Shown here one piece after another: positions 17,779-26,312 of a DNA stretch of 64,000 nucleotides. The position numbers and the translations under genes were made by a program. Location of the stretch: assembly GCF_001591265.1 (NCBI RefSeq), contig NZ_BCUL01000002.1, positions 62,001 to 126,000 of the forward strand, read 5' to 3'. This DNA comes from Moraxella atlantae NBRC 14588. GTDB lineage: Bacteria; Pseudomonadota; Gammaproteobacteria; Pseudomonadales; Moraxellaceae. The notes beneath the pieces were generated by a model that was not told where the DNA came from, made no database searches, and saw only the letters and a list, made by a program, of their open reading frames with translations. Within the stretch, counting starts at the first letter, position 1. Every line of letters starts with the position of its first letter.

Positions 17779-18245
17779 CGGCGGATCAAGTCTTTGAGGT
17801 GATACGGGCGGCGATTTTGGCGATGCTGATGACGCTGGGCTGGAGCTTGATGACCAATGTGTCCTCACGCCATTTGTGGCAATGTTTGTTGATTACGGCA
17901 TTGGGTTTTAGCGTGCGCCAAACCATGAAAATTTTGGATTACAACATCATCTCAGCAACGTTTGTTGCCTCAGCGGTCACGTCGTTTTTGGCGGTGTTTT
18001 TGGCAAGGCGGTTTATGATTACGCCCAAAGCGGTGCTGGTGCCTGCGCTATTGTGCATGATGCCAGGGGTGACGGCGTACAAGGCGATGATTAGCTTCGT
18101 TGAGCTTGGTTATTATGGCTACAATCGCGCGTTGTTTGAGCAAATGCTCAATTACGCCACCAATGCGATTTTTGTGACCTCAGCGTTGGTGTTTGGGCTG
18201 TCATTGCCCACCGCGTTGTTTTATCGCAAACGCCCGATTGTTTAA
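17775..18245 (+). CDS. yjjB: ThrE/YjjB-type exporter subunit, C-terminal half
   Basis: This protein has 156 residues and four to five hydrophobic segments and belongs to the DUF3815 family; LVPALLCMMPGVTAYKAM is its conserved glycine/proline motif. The ATG at 17775 overlaps the preceding stop as ATGA and has GGGGGAT upstream inside the first gene, so translation is probably coupled. An upstream ATG at 17760 is possible but less well placed. It forms the exporter together with the preceding gene. Its stop codon overlaps the stop of the convergent tag gene. Confidence 0.85.
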   Translation: MTADQVFEVIRAAILAMLMTLGWSLMTNVSSRHLWQCLLITALGFSVRQTMKILDYNIISATFVASAVTSFLAVFLARRFMITPKAVLVPALLCMMPGVTAYKAMISFVELGYYGYNRALFEQMLNYATNAIFVTSALVFGLSLPTALFYRKRPIV

Positions 18246-18886
18246 ATTGAGATCGGCTGAATTCTTACATGTCCTAGATCGCAATCTAGCGTGTGGTTAT
18301 ACACCATGCCCACCGCTTCCATCAGCGCGTAGCAAATCGTCGTACCCACGAATGCAAAGCCGTCTTGTTTGAGCTGCGCTGCCATTGCCTCGGCGTGTGG
18401 GCTGTATGTTGGCACATCCGCTTGGCTGGCAAAGTGATTGACTTGTGGCGCGTATGCCAAACCATTGGGCGACATTGCCCACAGGTACTCGCCAAACGAT
18501 TGGCGTTCGCTCACGCGCAAATACGCGCGCGCATTGTTGATGATCGCTGATAGCTTGCGCCGATTGCGGATTAAGCGCGGATTTTGTAGCAGTTCATGGA
18601 GTTTGGTCTCATCATACAGCGCGATTTTGATTGGATCAAAACCATCAAACGCGGCATAAAAATCGGCGCGTTTTTTGAGCACGGTCAGCCAACTAAGCCC
18701 TGCTTGCATACCCTCAAGGCACAACATGGCAAACAGGTGTTGATCATCAAATACAGGCTTGCCCCATTCGTGGTCGTGGTAAGCCTGATACAGTGGGTCC
18801 GCGTTACACCATGCACAGCGATGGCTGATTGCAGGATTTGGTGGTGGCAAAATTGGCGCAGCATAAGGCGCAGGCAGGTCGGTCAT
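18242..18886 (-). CDS. tag: Tag, DNA-3-methyladenine glycosylase I
   Basis: This base-excision repair enzyme removes 3-methyladenine from alkylated DNA. The 214 residues include RCAWCNADPLYQAYHDHEWG near the N-terminus, GLSWLTVLKKRADF, and the C-terminal VGTTICYALMEAVGMVYNHT ending in HTLDCDLG; the conserved Cys/His at both ends form the zinc 'snap' of Tag. The frame stays open upstream to 19015 through a hexanucleotide repeat encoding VLVLVLVL, but the start at 18886 gives a family-like N-terminus and avoids it. It converges with yjjB and shares four bases (TTAA) of stop codon with it. Confidence 0.94.
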   Translation of the reverse strand: MTDLPAPYAAPILPPPNPAISHRCAWCNADPLYQAYHDHEWGKPVFDDQHLFAMLCLEGMQAGLSWLTVLKKRADFYAAFDGFDPIKIALYDETKLHELLQNPRLIRNRRKLSAIINNARAYLRVSERQSFGEYLWAMSPNGLAYAPQVNHFASQADVPTYSPHAEAMAAQLKQDGFAFVGTTICYALMEAVGMVYNHTLDCDLGHVRIQPISI

Positions 18887-18903
18887 GGGTTGGGTGTGTT
18901 GGC

Positions 18904-18935
18904 TAGATTTGTCACAGTATAGATTTGTCACAGTA
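18904..18935. repeat. 16-bp tandem duplication upstream of tag
   Basis: Two identical 16-base units (TAGATTTGTCACAGTA) lie head to tail, 18 bases upstream of the tag start, within what must be its leader or promoter. Confidence 0.9.
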
Positions 18936-18965
18936 TAGCAGCTTTGTGCAGTCGTAAGCGAAATT

Positions 18966-19000
18966 AAAACCAAAACCAAAACCAAAACCAAAACCAAAAC
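18966..19000. repeat. Hexanucleotide microsatellite (AAAACC)n upstream of tag
   Basis: There are five perfect AAAACC units and five-sixths of a sixth (GGTTTT on the minus strand), 80 bases upstream of tag on the tag-coding strand. Such tracts change length by polymerase slippage. The unit length of six would not shift a reading frame but could change promoter spacing. Confidence 0.9.
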
Positions 19001-19185
19001 AATGGCTTGTAGCAAAATACACTGTTTGGTGATTTAGCAGCAAAAATAACGTTATCATACCGCCAACCACGTATTTTTGCTTTATCAAGTGGGTAGGCAA
19101 GTTTTGCTATAATTAGCCGAGCTGATCGGCGCGTAGAACGACATGATTTAGACAAACACGCTAAAACTTTTGGTGCAAGTGCAAC

Positions 19186-19228
19186 AAAAAAGCCCTTTGG
19201 TTTAATAGGTAATTCAGAAGGCTTTTTA
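19186..19228 (-). terminator. Probable terminator of the HIT gene
   Basis: On the minus strand AAAAAGCCTT and a matching AGGGCTTTTTT pair around a loop of about 20 bases and end in a T run. It lies just after the stop of the minus-strand HIT gene. Confidence 0.65.
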
Positions 19229-19249
19229 AAGGTTTTAAAAACAATCAAA

Positions 19250-19687
19250 TCAAACCGACATCTGCCAATCAAATGGCATATCACGATGACCGCGCAATGC
19301 CATCATCAAAGTTTGTTGCATTGGGCTGAGCACGGCAGGGGTATAAGGCACAGCAGGTGTACCCCAGACAGGGTTGGGCCATGCTATATCGTTATGATAG
19401 CGCACAATATGGTGAAAATGCAGCTGCGGCACTTGGTTGCCCAAAGCGGCGATATTCATTTTATCTGCCAAAAATGTCTTGGCAAGTTGGCTTGACAGCC
19501 AGCTGGATTCGCGTAAAAATTGCGCTTGGTCACTTGCCGACAGCTCATACAATTCTTTAATGCCCGCCACACGCGGCACCAAAATCAACCACGGAAATTG
19601 GCAGTCGTTCATCAAGCGGCAGGTTGATAGCGGAAATTCGCCGACTAAAAACGTATCTTGGGCAAGCTGTGGGTGTAATTTAAACAT
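19250..19687 (-). CDS. HIT-domain protein (nucleotide hydrolase/transferase family)
   Basis: This 145-residue protein has FPLSTCRLMNDCQFPWLILVP near the N-terminus and the histidine-triad segment QLHFHHIVRY (His90, His92, His93) near residue 90. The third histidine of the classical HxHxH is shifted or replaced, as in a subgroup of bacterial HIT-like proteins with QLHxHxxxR. These proteins bind nucleotides and hydrolyse nucleotidyl phosphates; the exact substrate is unknown. The conserved W-P-x-P-V-W-G element after the triad is also typical. Confidence 0.85.
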   Translation of the reverse strand: MFKLHPQLAQDTFLVGEFPLSTCRLMNDCQFPWLILVPRVAGIKELYELSASDQAQFLRESSWLSSQLAKTFLADKMNIAALGNQVPQLHFHHIVRYHNDIAWPNPVWGTPAVPYTPAVLSPMQQTLMMALRGHRDMPFDWQMSV

Positions 19688-19815
19688 GTTGTTTGATTTC
19701 GCTCAATTTTTTAGACAATCAAGGCAGTGATTAAACCATAAAATAACAAACTTTCGCAATTTAGCGACAATAATCCGTTATTTTAGCAGTTTTATGGCAA
19801 AAAAGGTGAAGCATT

Positions 19816-21639
19816 TTGGATAAAAACAGCGCATCCACCCAACCAATGATGCCAGCACGGGCAATCAACGGGCTAACCGCGCCCCTTCGGGCAATCAAAA
19901 CGCTCAGCGCGATACCCCAACAGGTCACACGTTTTGCTGCCGCGATGCTGTTGGCAACCTGTGGGCTGCTGGTCAGCACAGGGCTTGGCGCGGTGGTGGG
20001 TTTGTTGCCCACCAGTGCCAAAGCCGATACCGCTGCCAGTACGCCTGCTGCAGCTTCGGACACCTTTGGACGCGATACACCACGCAGCACCATGCAAAAC
20101 TTTTTGCAGGCACTTGCCAAAGATGACACCACGCTGGCAAGCCGCTACTTGGCGATTGATAAAAACCAAAACCCGTATATCATGGTACGCACGCTCAAAC
20201 GCGCGCTAGATAGCAGTGGGCGGCTGTACAACGAGTTGCAAATGAGCAATGACCCAAACGGTAATTTGGATGACCGTTTGGCACCCAATGTTGATAAAGT
20301 TGGCGAGCTTGGCAACGGTGATGACAAAATTGATTTGTTGGTTGAGCGCGTGGCACAACCTGATGGGCATCAGGTGTGGCTGATTTCGCAGCAAACCTTG
20401 CGCCAATTGGATACCGCGGCGGTACAAACTGAGCCGACATTGGTCGAGCAATACGTGCCCAAAGAGCTGTTGGCAAAAGAAATCGGCGGCGTAAACATCG
20501 GACAAGTGGCGGCGGTCATTGTGTTGCTGATCGCCACATATCTGTTCTCTTTGCTGCTAAGTTGGATTGCGTTTTGGTGCGTGCGCTTTGCGTTTCGTCA
20601 TGTCACCACCGAGCGACGTTTACCGATAGATCGCCGCATTATTGTGCCCTTGGCGGCGGTTTTGACGGGTGTCATCATTCAAGAGTTGATGCTGTATGCA
20701 GGCATTAATTTGGTGGTGCGCAACGCGGTTGAGCGTTTGGCGCAGATTTTGTCGTGGGTTGCGTTGGCGTGGTTGGTACTGCGTATCAGTGATTTGGTGT
20801 TCAAACGCGCCGAAAAATATGCCAAAAATAACAACCATCCTGAACGCTTATCGATTTTGACCTTGCTGCGTAAAGTCGTCAAAGTGCTGTGTTTGGTCGT
20901 CGCCGCGATTGTAATTTTGGGCAATTTGGGCTTTGATTTGACCACAGGGATTGCGGCGTTAGGGATTGGTGGTGTGGCGTTGGCATTGGGTGCGCAAAAG
21001 ACCGTCGAAAACTTGGTCGGCAGTGTGTCACTGGTGGCGGATCAGCCTGTCAATGTCGGTGATTATTGCCGCTTTGGCGATCAAGAAGGCACGGTGGTCG
21101 ATATCGGCATTCGCTCAACACGCGTGCAAACCATGGATCGCACCATTGTTACTGTACCCAATGGCAATTTGTCGGGCATGAGCATTGAGAACTTCACCCG
21201 CCGTGATATTTTCCATTTTAAACAACGTTTTTATGCTATCCGTGACAGCGAGACTGAGCCACTGCGTGAGTTTATCGCGGCGGTGCAAGATTACATCACC
21301 AGCTTGCCCGAAACCACCGATACATGGAACCAAGCGCGGATCGTATCTACCCAACAAGACGCGTACATCATCGAGGTACGTTGTTATCTGGATATGCCAA
21401 GTTTGATGGAATTTTATGCCAAACAAACCGAGATGATTTTGCAAATTGCCGAAATCATGCACGATTTTGGCATCAAAAATGCTTTACCTGCCAATCAAAT
21501 CATTTTTGACAAGCCAGGGGTTGCCATGATGATGGATGAAATGAGTCGCAAAAAGCCCAAAGACGAGACGGCGCAGCAGCCAACAGCGTTGGATAAAATC
21601 ACCCACCACACCCCCGACTCGCCACCCAAGAAAGCTTGA
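19816..21639 (+). CDS. MscS-family mechanosensitive ion channel
   Basis: This inner-membrane channel of 607 residues presumably relieves osmotic pressure. It has a hydrophobic signal-like segment (about 40-66), a periplasmic domain (about 80-225) with an IDKNQNPYIM element, then transmembrane helices near 228-258, 275-300, 307-330 and 352-372. The MscS pore helix GIAALGIGGVALALGAQKTV (378-397) and the beta domain beginning VNVGDYCRFGDQEGTVVDIG follow. The C-terminus is Lys/Thr-rich. The start is TTG, supported by AAGGTGA seven bases upstream; an ATG at 19846 is an alternative. It is larger than E. coli MscS and closer to the YbdG/YnaI-size class. Confidence 0.88.
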   Translation: MDKNSASTQPMMPARAINGLTAPLRAIKTLSAIPQQVTRFAAAMLLATCGLLVSTGLGAVVGLLPTSAKADTAASTPAAASDTFGRDTPRSTMQNFLQALAKDDTTLASRYLAIDKNQNPYIMVRTLKRALDSSGRLYNELQMSNDPNGNLDDRLAPNVDKVGELGNGDDKIDLLVERVAQPDGHQVWLISQQTLRQLDTAAVQTEPTLVEQYVPKELLAKEIGGVNIGQVAAVIVLLIATYLFSLLLSWIAFWCVRFAFRHVTTERRLPIDRRIIVPLAAVLTGVIIQELMLYAGINLVVRNAVERLAQILSWVALAWLVLRISDLVFKRAEKYAKNNNHPERLSILTLLRKVVKVLCLVVAAIVILGNLGFDLTTGIAALGIGGVALALGAQKTVENLVGSVSLVADQPVNVGDYCRFGDQEGTVVDIGIRSTRVQTMDRTIVTVPNGNLSGMSIENFTRRDIFHFKQRFYAIRDSETEPLREFIAAVQDYITSLPETTDTWNQARIVSTQQDAYIIEVRCYLDMPSLMEFYAKQTEMILQIAEIMHDFGIKNALPANQIIFDKPGVAMMMDEMSRKKPKDETAQQPTALDKITHHTPDSPPKKA

Positions 21640-21683
21640 TAGGAAAATATAGCCTCAATCATTGGATATGATAAAAATATAAC

Positions 21684-22019
21684 ATTGACTTCCTCCCCTC
21701 CCTAAAGTGAGGGGATTCCTTCTGCAAGACGGTGAAGCCCCACCGCAAACCTAAGACAATGGCAACCGCCCGTACGACACACCGTACATCTTAGGTTCTT
21801 ATTTTAAGCTAATCCTACCGTTAGGATTGTCATAGACACGAATTAGCTTAAGTGTGTGTTTGGAAACGTCTTACCAGTTAAGTTACTGCGTACTCGCAAT
21901 TTAGTCTTAACTTAACTGTGGAATGTAAGACATTGAATATAGTGAGATGAGTATAGCAAAACTCATCGCATTTAACAATTGCCTTATATCCACCGCCTGA
22001 AGTCGCAGGTTTACGGCAA
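21684..22019 (-). mobile_element. Solitary IS200/IS605-like element without transposase or TnpB
   Basis: Read on the minus strand, the segment opens with GTTGCCGTAAACC and a CCTG...CAGG hairpin followed by GGTGGATATAAGGC, which resembles the left end of IS200/IS605-group elements. It closes with CCCCTCACTTTAGGGAGGGG AGGAAGTCAA, which resembles their right end (hairpin, then a TCAA cleavage site). Only about 300 bases lie between, with no coding frame, so it is either a deletion derivative or a non-autonomous element mobilised in trans. The interior holds several strong inverted repeats: 21747-21797 (AACCTAAGA/TCTTAGGTT), 21803-21851 (TTAAGCTAAT/ATTAGCTTAA) and 21868-21931 (GTCTTAC/GTAAGAC). 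It lies directly before comEC. The family call is from end motifs by eye. Confidence 0.72.
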
Positions 22020-22049
22020 CGAATGATAAAATAAAAAAGGAAGCGTGCC

Positions 22050-24935
22050 ATGCTGTGGCTGTTGGTGGCGGCAAGTTTGGTCGGATTTTTGGCGGTGGGC
22101 GCGCTGACCCAAGTGGTCGGTCAGTCTACTGCCTTGCCTACATTGCCAACACCGTGGCTGTGGTTAAGCGGTAGTTGTTTGGGCGGCTTGGTGGTCTTGC
22201 TACTGCTGAATTTTTGGCACAAGCATCGCACCCAACGCCATCGCCTGCTCAGCCAATTGCAAGCTGTATCTGCCCCACAAACCAGCAGCTGGCTGTCATT
22301 GTTTGGGCAAGGTGCGGTATATACGCTGGCAGGTGCGCTGATGTTGTTGGCAAGTGCTAGCTTTGGTGTGGCACAAACCTTGATGTATCAAGCGCGGTTA
22401 TTAGACGCGCCTTTGACCGTGACCGCCGATGTGAGCGTGCCGCAAATCAGTGATACACTCAGCGATTTTGCGGTGTCATCCGCGCAAGCCCAAGCCAATG
22501 ATGCCACAGGCTTTGTGATCGGTAATGGCTATCCGCGCCAAGTTTGGCAAATCAAACGGCTACAGCACCTTGCAGCCGATGAGGTGGACATAGACTTGCC
22601 CATGCGCGTGTTGGTCACTGCTGATACCACCAAACACCCCGACTGGCAAGTCACACTCAACGCGTTAGCACCCAATCAATCGCTGCGTGTCAAACTGACC
22701 CTACAGCCGATTCGAGCGCGTGACTGGCAGGATTTACCTACCAATGCAACACCGCTAAATTTGGGCTTTGATGAGGCATTGTGGCTGCGTCAGCGCGATG
22801 TCACTGCCAAAGCGCAACTGTTGGCGATTTTGCCCACGCAAGTGCAAGATTCCAAGACTGATATGACGTGGCGTGGTGACATCGAACGCCTGCGCTGGCA
22901 ACTGCGCCAAAATCTGTACCAACATTTAACCGCCAAGCTCTCTCACCAAACCACCGCAGCACAGCAGGTAAAGACGCTGAATAGTTACGCAATTTTACTT
23001 GGGCTACTCACAGGTGACAAAAGCCTACTGACGGCAGATATCAAAAACTTGTACCAAGTGACGGGTATTAGCCATTTGTTGGCAATCTCAGGTCCGCATG
23101 TGTTGTTGTTGGCAAGTGTGGTATCTACGTGGGTGTTGGTGTTGGTGCGCTTGTGTGTGCCAAATGTGTTGCGCCGTGTGCCTGCGCAGTTATTGGTGCT
23201 GTGGGTTAGTGTGGTGGTTGCTAGCGGTTACGCGCTGTTGGTGGGGTTTGAATTGCCTGCCCAGCGTACGCTGCTGATGTTGATTGGCGTGACGTTGGCG
23301 ACGCAGTGGCTGGTAGCGGCGCAGGCATTGCGTATACTAGCAATGGTTGGGCTGATGATGTTGTGGCTGGATACCACAGCGGTGTGGCAGGCAGGATTTT
23401 GGCTATCGTTTGTTGCCGTGGGGCTGCTGTTGCAGTTTAGTAAGCATACAGGTGAGCAGGCGTACACGCGCATGGCAGATAGTGCGCTAAGTGGCAGCGC
23501 GGTACTGGCGCATATTGGGCGTGCGCTGTGGGAGCTTTTACGCTTACAAATTTGGCTGTTTGTGCTGATGATGCCTGTGGTGGTGTGGTTTTTTGGCAAA
23601 ATTGCGGTTTTGGATATTGCGGTGAATTTATTTGCCGTGCCGCTGTTGGGTGGCGTGATTGTGCCGTTGGATATGCTTGCAGGTGTGTTGTCATTGTTGC
23701 CATTCGGACAAAGTCTAAGTGGGGCGGTGTGGGCATTGGCTGCATGGTTGTTGGGCGGGTTTCATGCCGTATTGCACGGGCTGCTGGCGCATGGTTTTGC
23801 CAAGCAGGTGTTCATCGCCCTTACGCCCAGTCAGCTGCTTTTGTGCGCGTTGATGGTGGGGCTGTGGTTGGCGCGTGGTTTGTTGCCGCGGCTGTTGGTT
23901 GTACCGCTATTTGCTTTAGTTTTAGTGATTGGCATGACGCGGCGTGAGCAAACTGCCGTCGTGCCTGTGTTGGCGGTCTTACCCAACGCCAAAATCAGCG
24001 TTAGCCTTGTGGTGGCAGGTGATGATGCGTGGCTGATACTTGCCGATAATCAAAACCTTACGCCCCAAAAGCCCAGTACCGCAACCAAGCCCAACACGCC
24101 GATACGATCAGTCGTGCCAACTATTGCCAAAGCCAGTGATTTGTTGGCAACGGATATTTATCCATTATTGGCAACCTACCGCGTTAGCCGTTTGTCGGGA
24201 GTGATCAGCCAAACGCCCAGCGCGCTTGCCAATGCAGCAGTGCAGCAGCTTGCCCAAACCGTACCGATTCATCAGTACTGGCTGGCTGGCGCAGACGCGC
24301 TCACGCCTTTGACAGACGCTGAGGGTGAAAAATTTGCCTATCCCAATATCACGCCAAAGCCGTGCCAAGCTGGGCAAACATGGCACAACCAACCCGATAC
24401 CCAGCACATACGCGCAACGCTGAGTCTGACCGCCATCACGGGGTGGCAGCTTAAGCTACCGCCCGATATGGTCCTAAGCCCGCGTGACCGTGCTGCCAGT
24501 CAAACCTGTTTGATCACGCTTGGGTCGCAAACAGCGGCTAACCAGCCTTATCGTGTTTTGCTAGCCGCAGGGCGTGATGGTTTGCCGTTTGCCATGTCGC
24601 AAGTGTTGTGCCGCATCACGGTGGCGGATCTACTGATTACGCCTTATCAATTGCCGCTGAGCACAGCGTGGCTGGCGGATATTCAGCCTAAGCAGGTGCA
24701 TGTGCTCAGCGGACAGTATGACAACCAGCAGTTGGGCGAGAGCAGTGAAACGGCGCTATTGACTGTCAAGGCGATGAACACAGCCGCAGCAGATGATGCG
24801 AGCCATGACGCAACCTTAGCGGATCCCACCGCGCTCACTGACAGTGGTATACATCTGATACGCGCGCATCGTGTCGGTGCGGTGAGCTATGAGCTCAAAC
24901 CAAACGATACATTGGCAGTCACACGCATACAATAA
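22050..24935 (+). CDS. comEC: ComEC/Rec2-type DNA uptake channel
   Basis: This 961-residue inner-membrane protein is expected to carry transforming single-stranded DNA into the cytoplasm. Hydrophobic segments at the N-terminus are followed by an OB-like domain, then the competence domain starting LGLLTGDKSLLTADIKNLYQ and VTGISHLLAISGPHV (about residues 315-350) and many helices up to about residue 635. The C-terminal 310 residues occupy the place of the metallo-beta-lactamase domain, but no HxHxDH metal motif or VDVGQGD start is visible; instead there are Thr/Ala/Pro-rich stretches. AAGGA eight bases before the ATG supports the start. The gene directly follows a solitary IS-like element that may have altered its promoter. 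Confidence 0.9.
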   Translation: MLWLLVAASLVGFLAVGALTQVVGQSTALPTLPTPWLWLSGSCLGGLVVLLLLNFWHKHRTQRHRLLSQLQAVSAPQTSSWLSLFGQGAVYTLAGALMLLASASFGVAQTLMYQARLLDAPLTVTADVSVPQISDTLSDFAVSSAQAQANDATGFVIGNGYPRQVWQIKRLQHLAADEVDIDLPMRVLVTADTTKHPDWQVTLNALAPNQSLRVKLTLQPIRARDWQDLPTNATPLNLGFDEALWLRQRDVTAKAQLLAILPTQVQDSKTDMTWRGDIERLRWQLRQNLYQHLTAKLSHQTTAAQQVKTLNSYAILLGLLTGDKSLLTADIKNLYQVTGISHLLAISGPHVLLLASVVSTWVLVLVRLCVPNVLRRVPAQLLVLWVSVVVASGYALLVGFELPAQRTLLMLIGVTLATQWLVAAQALRILAMVGLMMLWLDTTAVWQAGFWLSFVAVGLLLQFSKHTGEQAYTRMADSALSGSAVLAHIGRALWELLRLQIWLFVLMMPVVVWFFGKIAVLDIAVNLFAVPLLGGVIVPLDMLAGVLSLLPFGQSLSGAVWALAAWLLGGFHAVLHGLLAHGFAKQVFIALTPSQLLLCALMVGLWLARGLLPRLLVVPLFALVLVIGMTRREQTAVVPVLAVLPNAKISVSLVVAGDDAWLILADNQNLTPQKPSTATKPNTPIRSVVPTIAKASDLLATDIYPLLATYRVSRLSGVISQTPSALANAAVQQLAQTVPIHQYWLAGADALTPLTDAEGEKFAYPNITPKPCQAGQTWHNQPDTQHIRATLSLTAITGWQLKLPPDMVLSPRDRAASQTCLITLGSQTAANQPYRVLLAAGRDGLPFAMSQVLCRITVADLLITPYQLPLSTAWLADIQPKQVHVLSGQYDNQQLGESSETALLTVKAMNTAAADDASHDATLADPTALTDSGIHLIRAHRVGAVSYELKPNDTLAVTRIQ

Positions 24936-25021
24936 AGAATTGTCATTGTTTTTTCAGCGATTTACGCCTATCATTAAGCCTTAAAACCGCTTTGCTGACC
25001 AAACAGTTGGTAACAGATGGC

Positions 25022-25061
25022 TTAGCAATACTTTAGCAAATTTTTAGCAATATCTAAGCAA
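25022..25061. repeat. Four 11-bp-spaced TTAGCAA repeats upstream of sppA
   Basis: TTAGCAA occurs at 25022, 25033 and 25044, and a variant TAAGCAA at 25055, each exactly 11 bases apart, so all face the same side of the helix. The block ends about 64 bases before the sppA start. It could be an operator for a protein binding in tandem or the product of replication slippage. Confidence 0.75.
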
Positions 25062-25124
25062 GGTTGTCGTTCAAGCACATATGACACGCGCTTGCCATTG
25101 ACACACTTGCCACAAGGAAATTTT

Positions 25125-26213
25125 ATGTCAGATAACTGGCCACCCGATCCCAACCGCTCTGTACCGCCACAAGCTCCGCAGCCTAACCCTTCATCGTATG
25201 GGCAGCCTGTGCCGTATGCAGGGCAAGAGTGGCAGCTGCTTGAAAAAACTTTGTTGGCAAGCGTTGAGGAACAACGCCGCGCACGCCGCTGGCGAATTTT
25301 CTTTCGTCTACTGACGCTAGGCTACGTGCTGCTGCTTACCTTGCTGATGGCGCGTGCATGTAGCAGTGTAGGCGATACCAGTTTTACCGATGCTGATATG
25401 GCAGCGCCGCATTTAGCGGTGATTGATGTCAAAGGCGCGATTAGCGATGACAACCCTGCCAACAGCCATGATATCAGTGAGGCACTACAAGACGCGTTTG
25501 ACAACGACAATGCCAAAGCCGTTGCCCTGCGGATCAATTCTCCCGGCGGTTCACCCGTGCAGTCCGATGAAATTTGGCAAACCATGACCGAGCTGCGCAA
25601 AGCCCATCCTGACAAAAAACTGTATGCCGTCATTGAGGACATGGGCGCGTCGGGCGCGTATTACATCGCCTCAGGCGCGGATGAAATTTGGGTCAATCCA
25701 TCAAGTTTGGTCGGCTCAATCGGCGTGATTTTGCCCAGCTACAACGTGCGCGGTTTGATGGACAAATACGGTGTCAAAGACAGCACTATGACCTCAGGTG
25801 CGCACAAAGATATCTTGAGCATCAGCCGCGACTTGACCGATTTTGAACGCGCGCATGTGCAAAGCGTGCTTGATAACACGCACCAACACTTTATCAACGC
25901 CGTCAAACAAGGCCGCGGCAACCGTCTCAAAGACCCCGAAGGCAATCAGCTATTCTCTGGCTTATTTTGGAGCGGCGAGCAGGCGATCAAGCTGGGTTTG
26001 GCAGATAAAGCAGGCAGCATCGATAGCCTTGAGCGCGCGCTCAAACTTGATACACAAGTGACCTACAATCCCGAAGATCCTGTCAAGCGCGTGTTTGGCA
26101 AATTGGCAAGCCAAGTTGGCTATGGCATGGGCGAGCGTTTGGCTGAACGCATGGGCGCAAGTCAAGCCGATGCGGCGGCCTCAGCTGAGCCGCAACGCTT
26201 GCAGCTAAAATAA
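25125..26213 (+). CDS. sppA: SppA-type signal peptide peptidase (S49 family)
   Basis: This 362-residue membrane-anchored serine protease degrades cleaved signal peptides. A Pro-rich cytoplasmic N-terminus is followed by one membrane helix (about 61-77, LLTLGYVLLLTLLMA), then the protease domain: LRINSPGGSPVQSDEI, the catalytic serine Ser176 in DMGASGAYYIAS, and the likely general-base Lys228 in SGAHKDI. It has the single S49 domain of short SppA forms, not the duplicated 67-kDa form. The frame opens at 25092, but AAGGAA before the ATG at 25125 decides the start. Four 11-bp repeats lie upstream and may regulate it. Confidence 0.92.
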   Translation: MSDNWPPDPNRSVPPQAPQPNPSSYGQPVPYAGQEWQLLEKTLLASVEEQRRARRWRIFFRLLTLGYVLLLTLLMARACSSVGDTSFTDADMAAPHLAVIDVKGAISDDNPANSHDISEALQDAFDNDNAKAVALRINSPGGSPVQSDEIWQTMTELRKAHPDKKLYAVIEDMGASGAYYIASGADEIWVNPSSLVGSIGVILPSYNVRGLMDKYGVKDSTMTSGAHKDILSISRDLTDFERAHVQSVLDNTHQHFINAVKQGRGNRLKDPEGNQLFSGLFWSGEQAIKLGLADKAGSIDSLERALKLDTQVTYNPEDPVKRVFGKLASQVGYGMGERLAERMGASQADAAASAEPQRLQLK

Positions 26214-26312
26214 ACTTAAACACACCCAAGCGTGCCCAAACTAAATTAAGCCTAAACGGTTTGGCAAACCATCGGGAATATTGTTATCAGCGACAGGTAA
26301 AAGGATGTTACT

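Noticed and set aside
18964-19284. Minus-strand frame encoding FGFG/FWFW or VLVL repeats
   Set aside because: The repeats come from the hexanucleotide tract; the frame crosses a probable terminator and has no homology seen.
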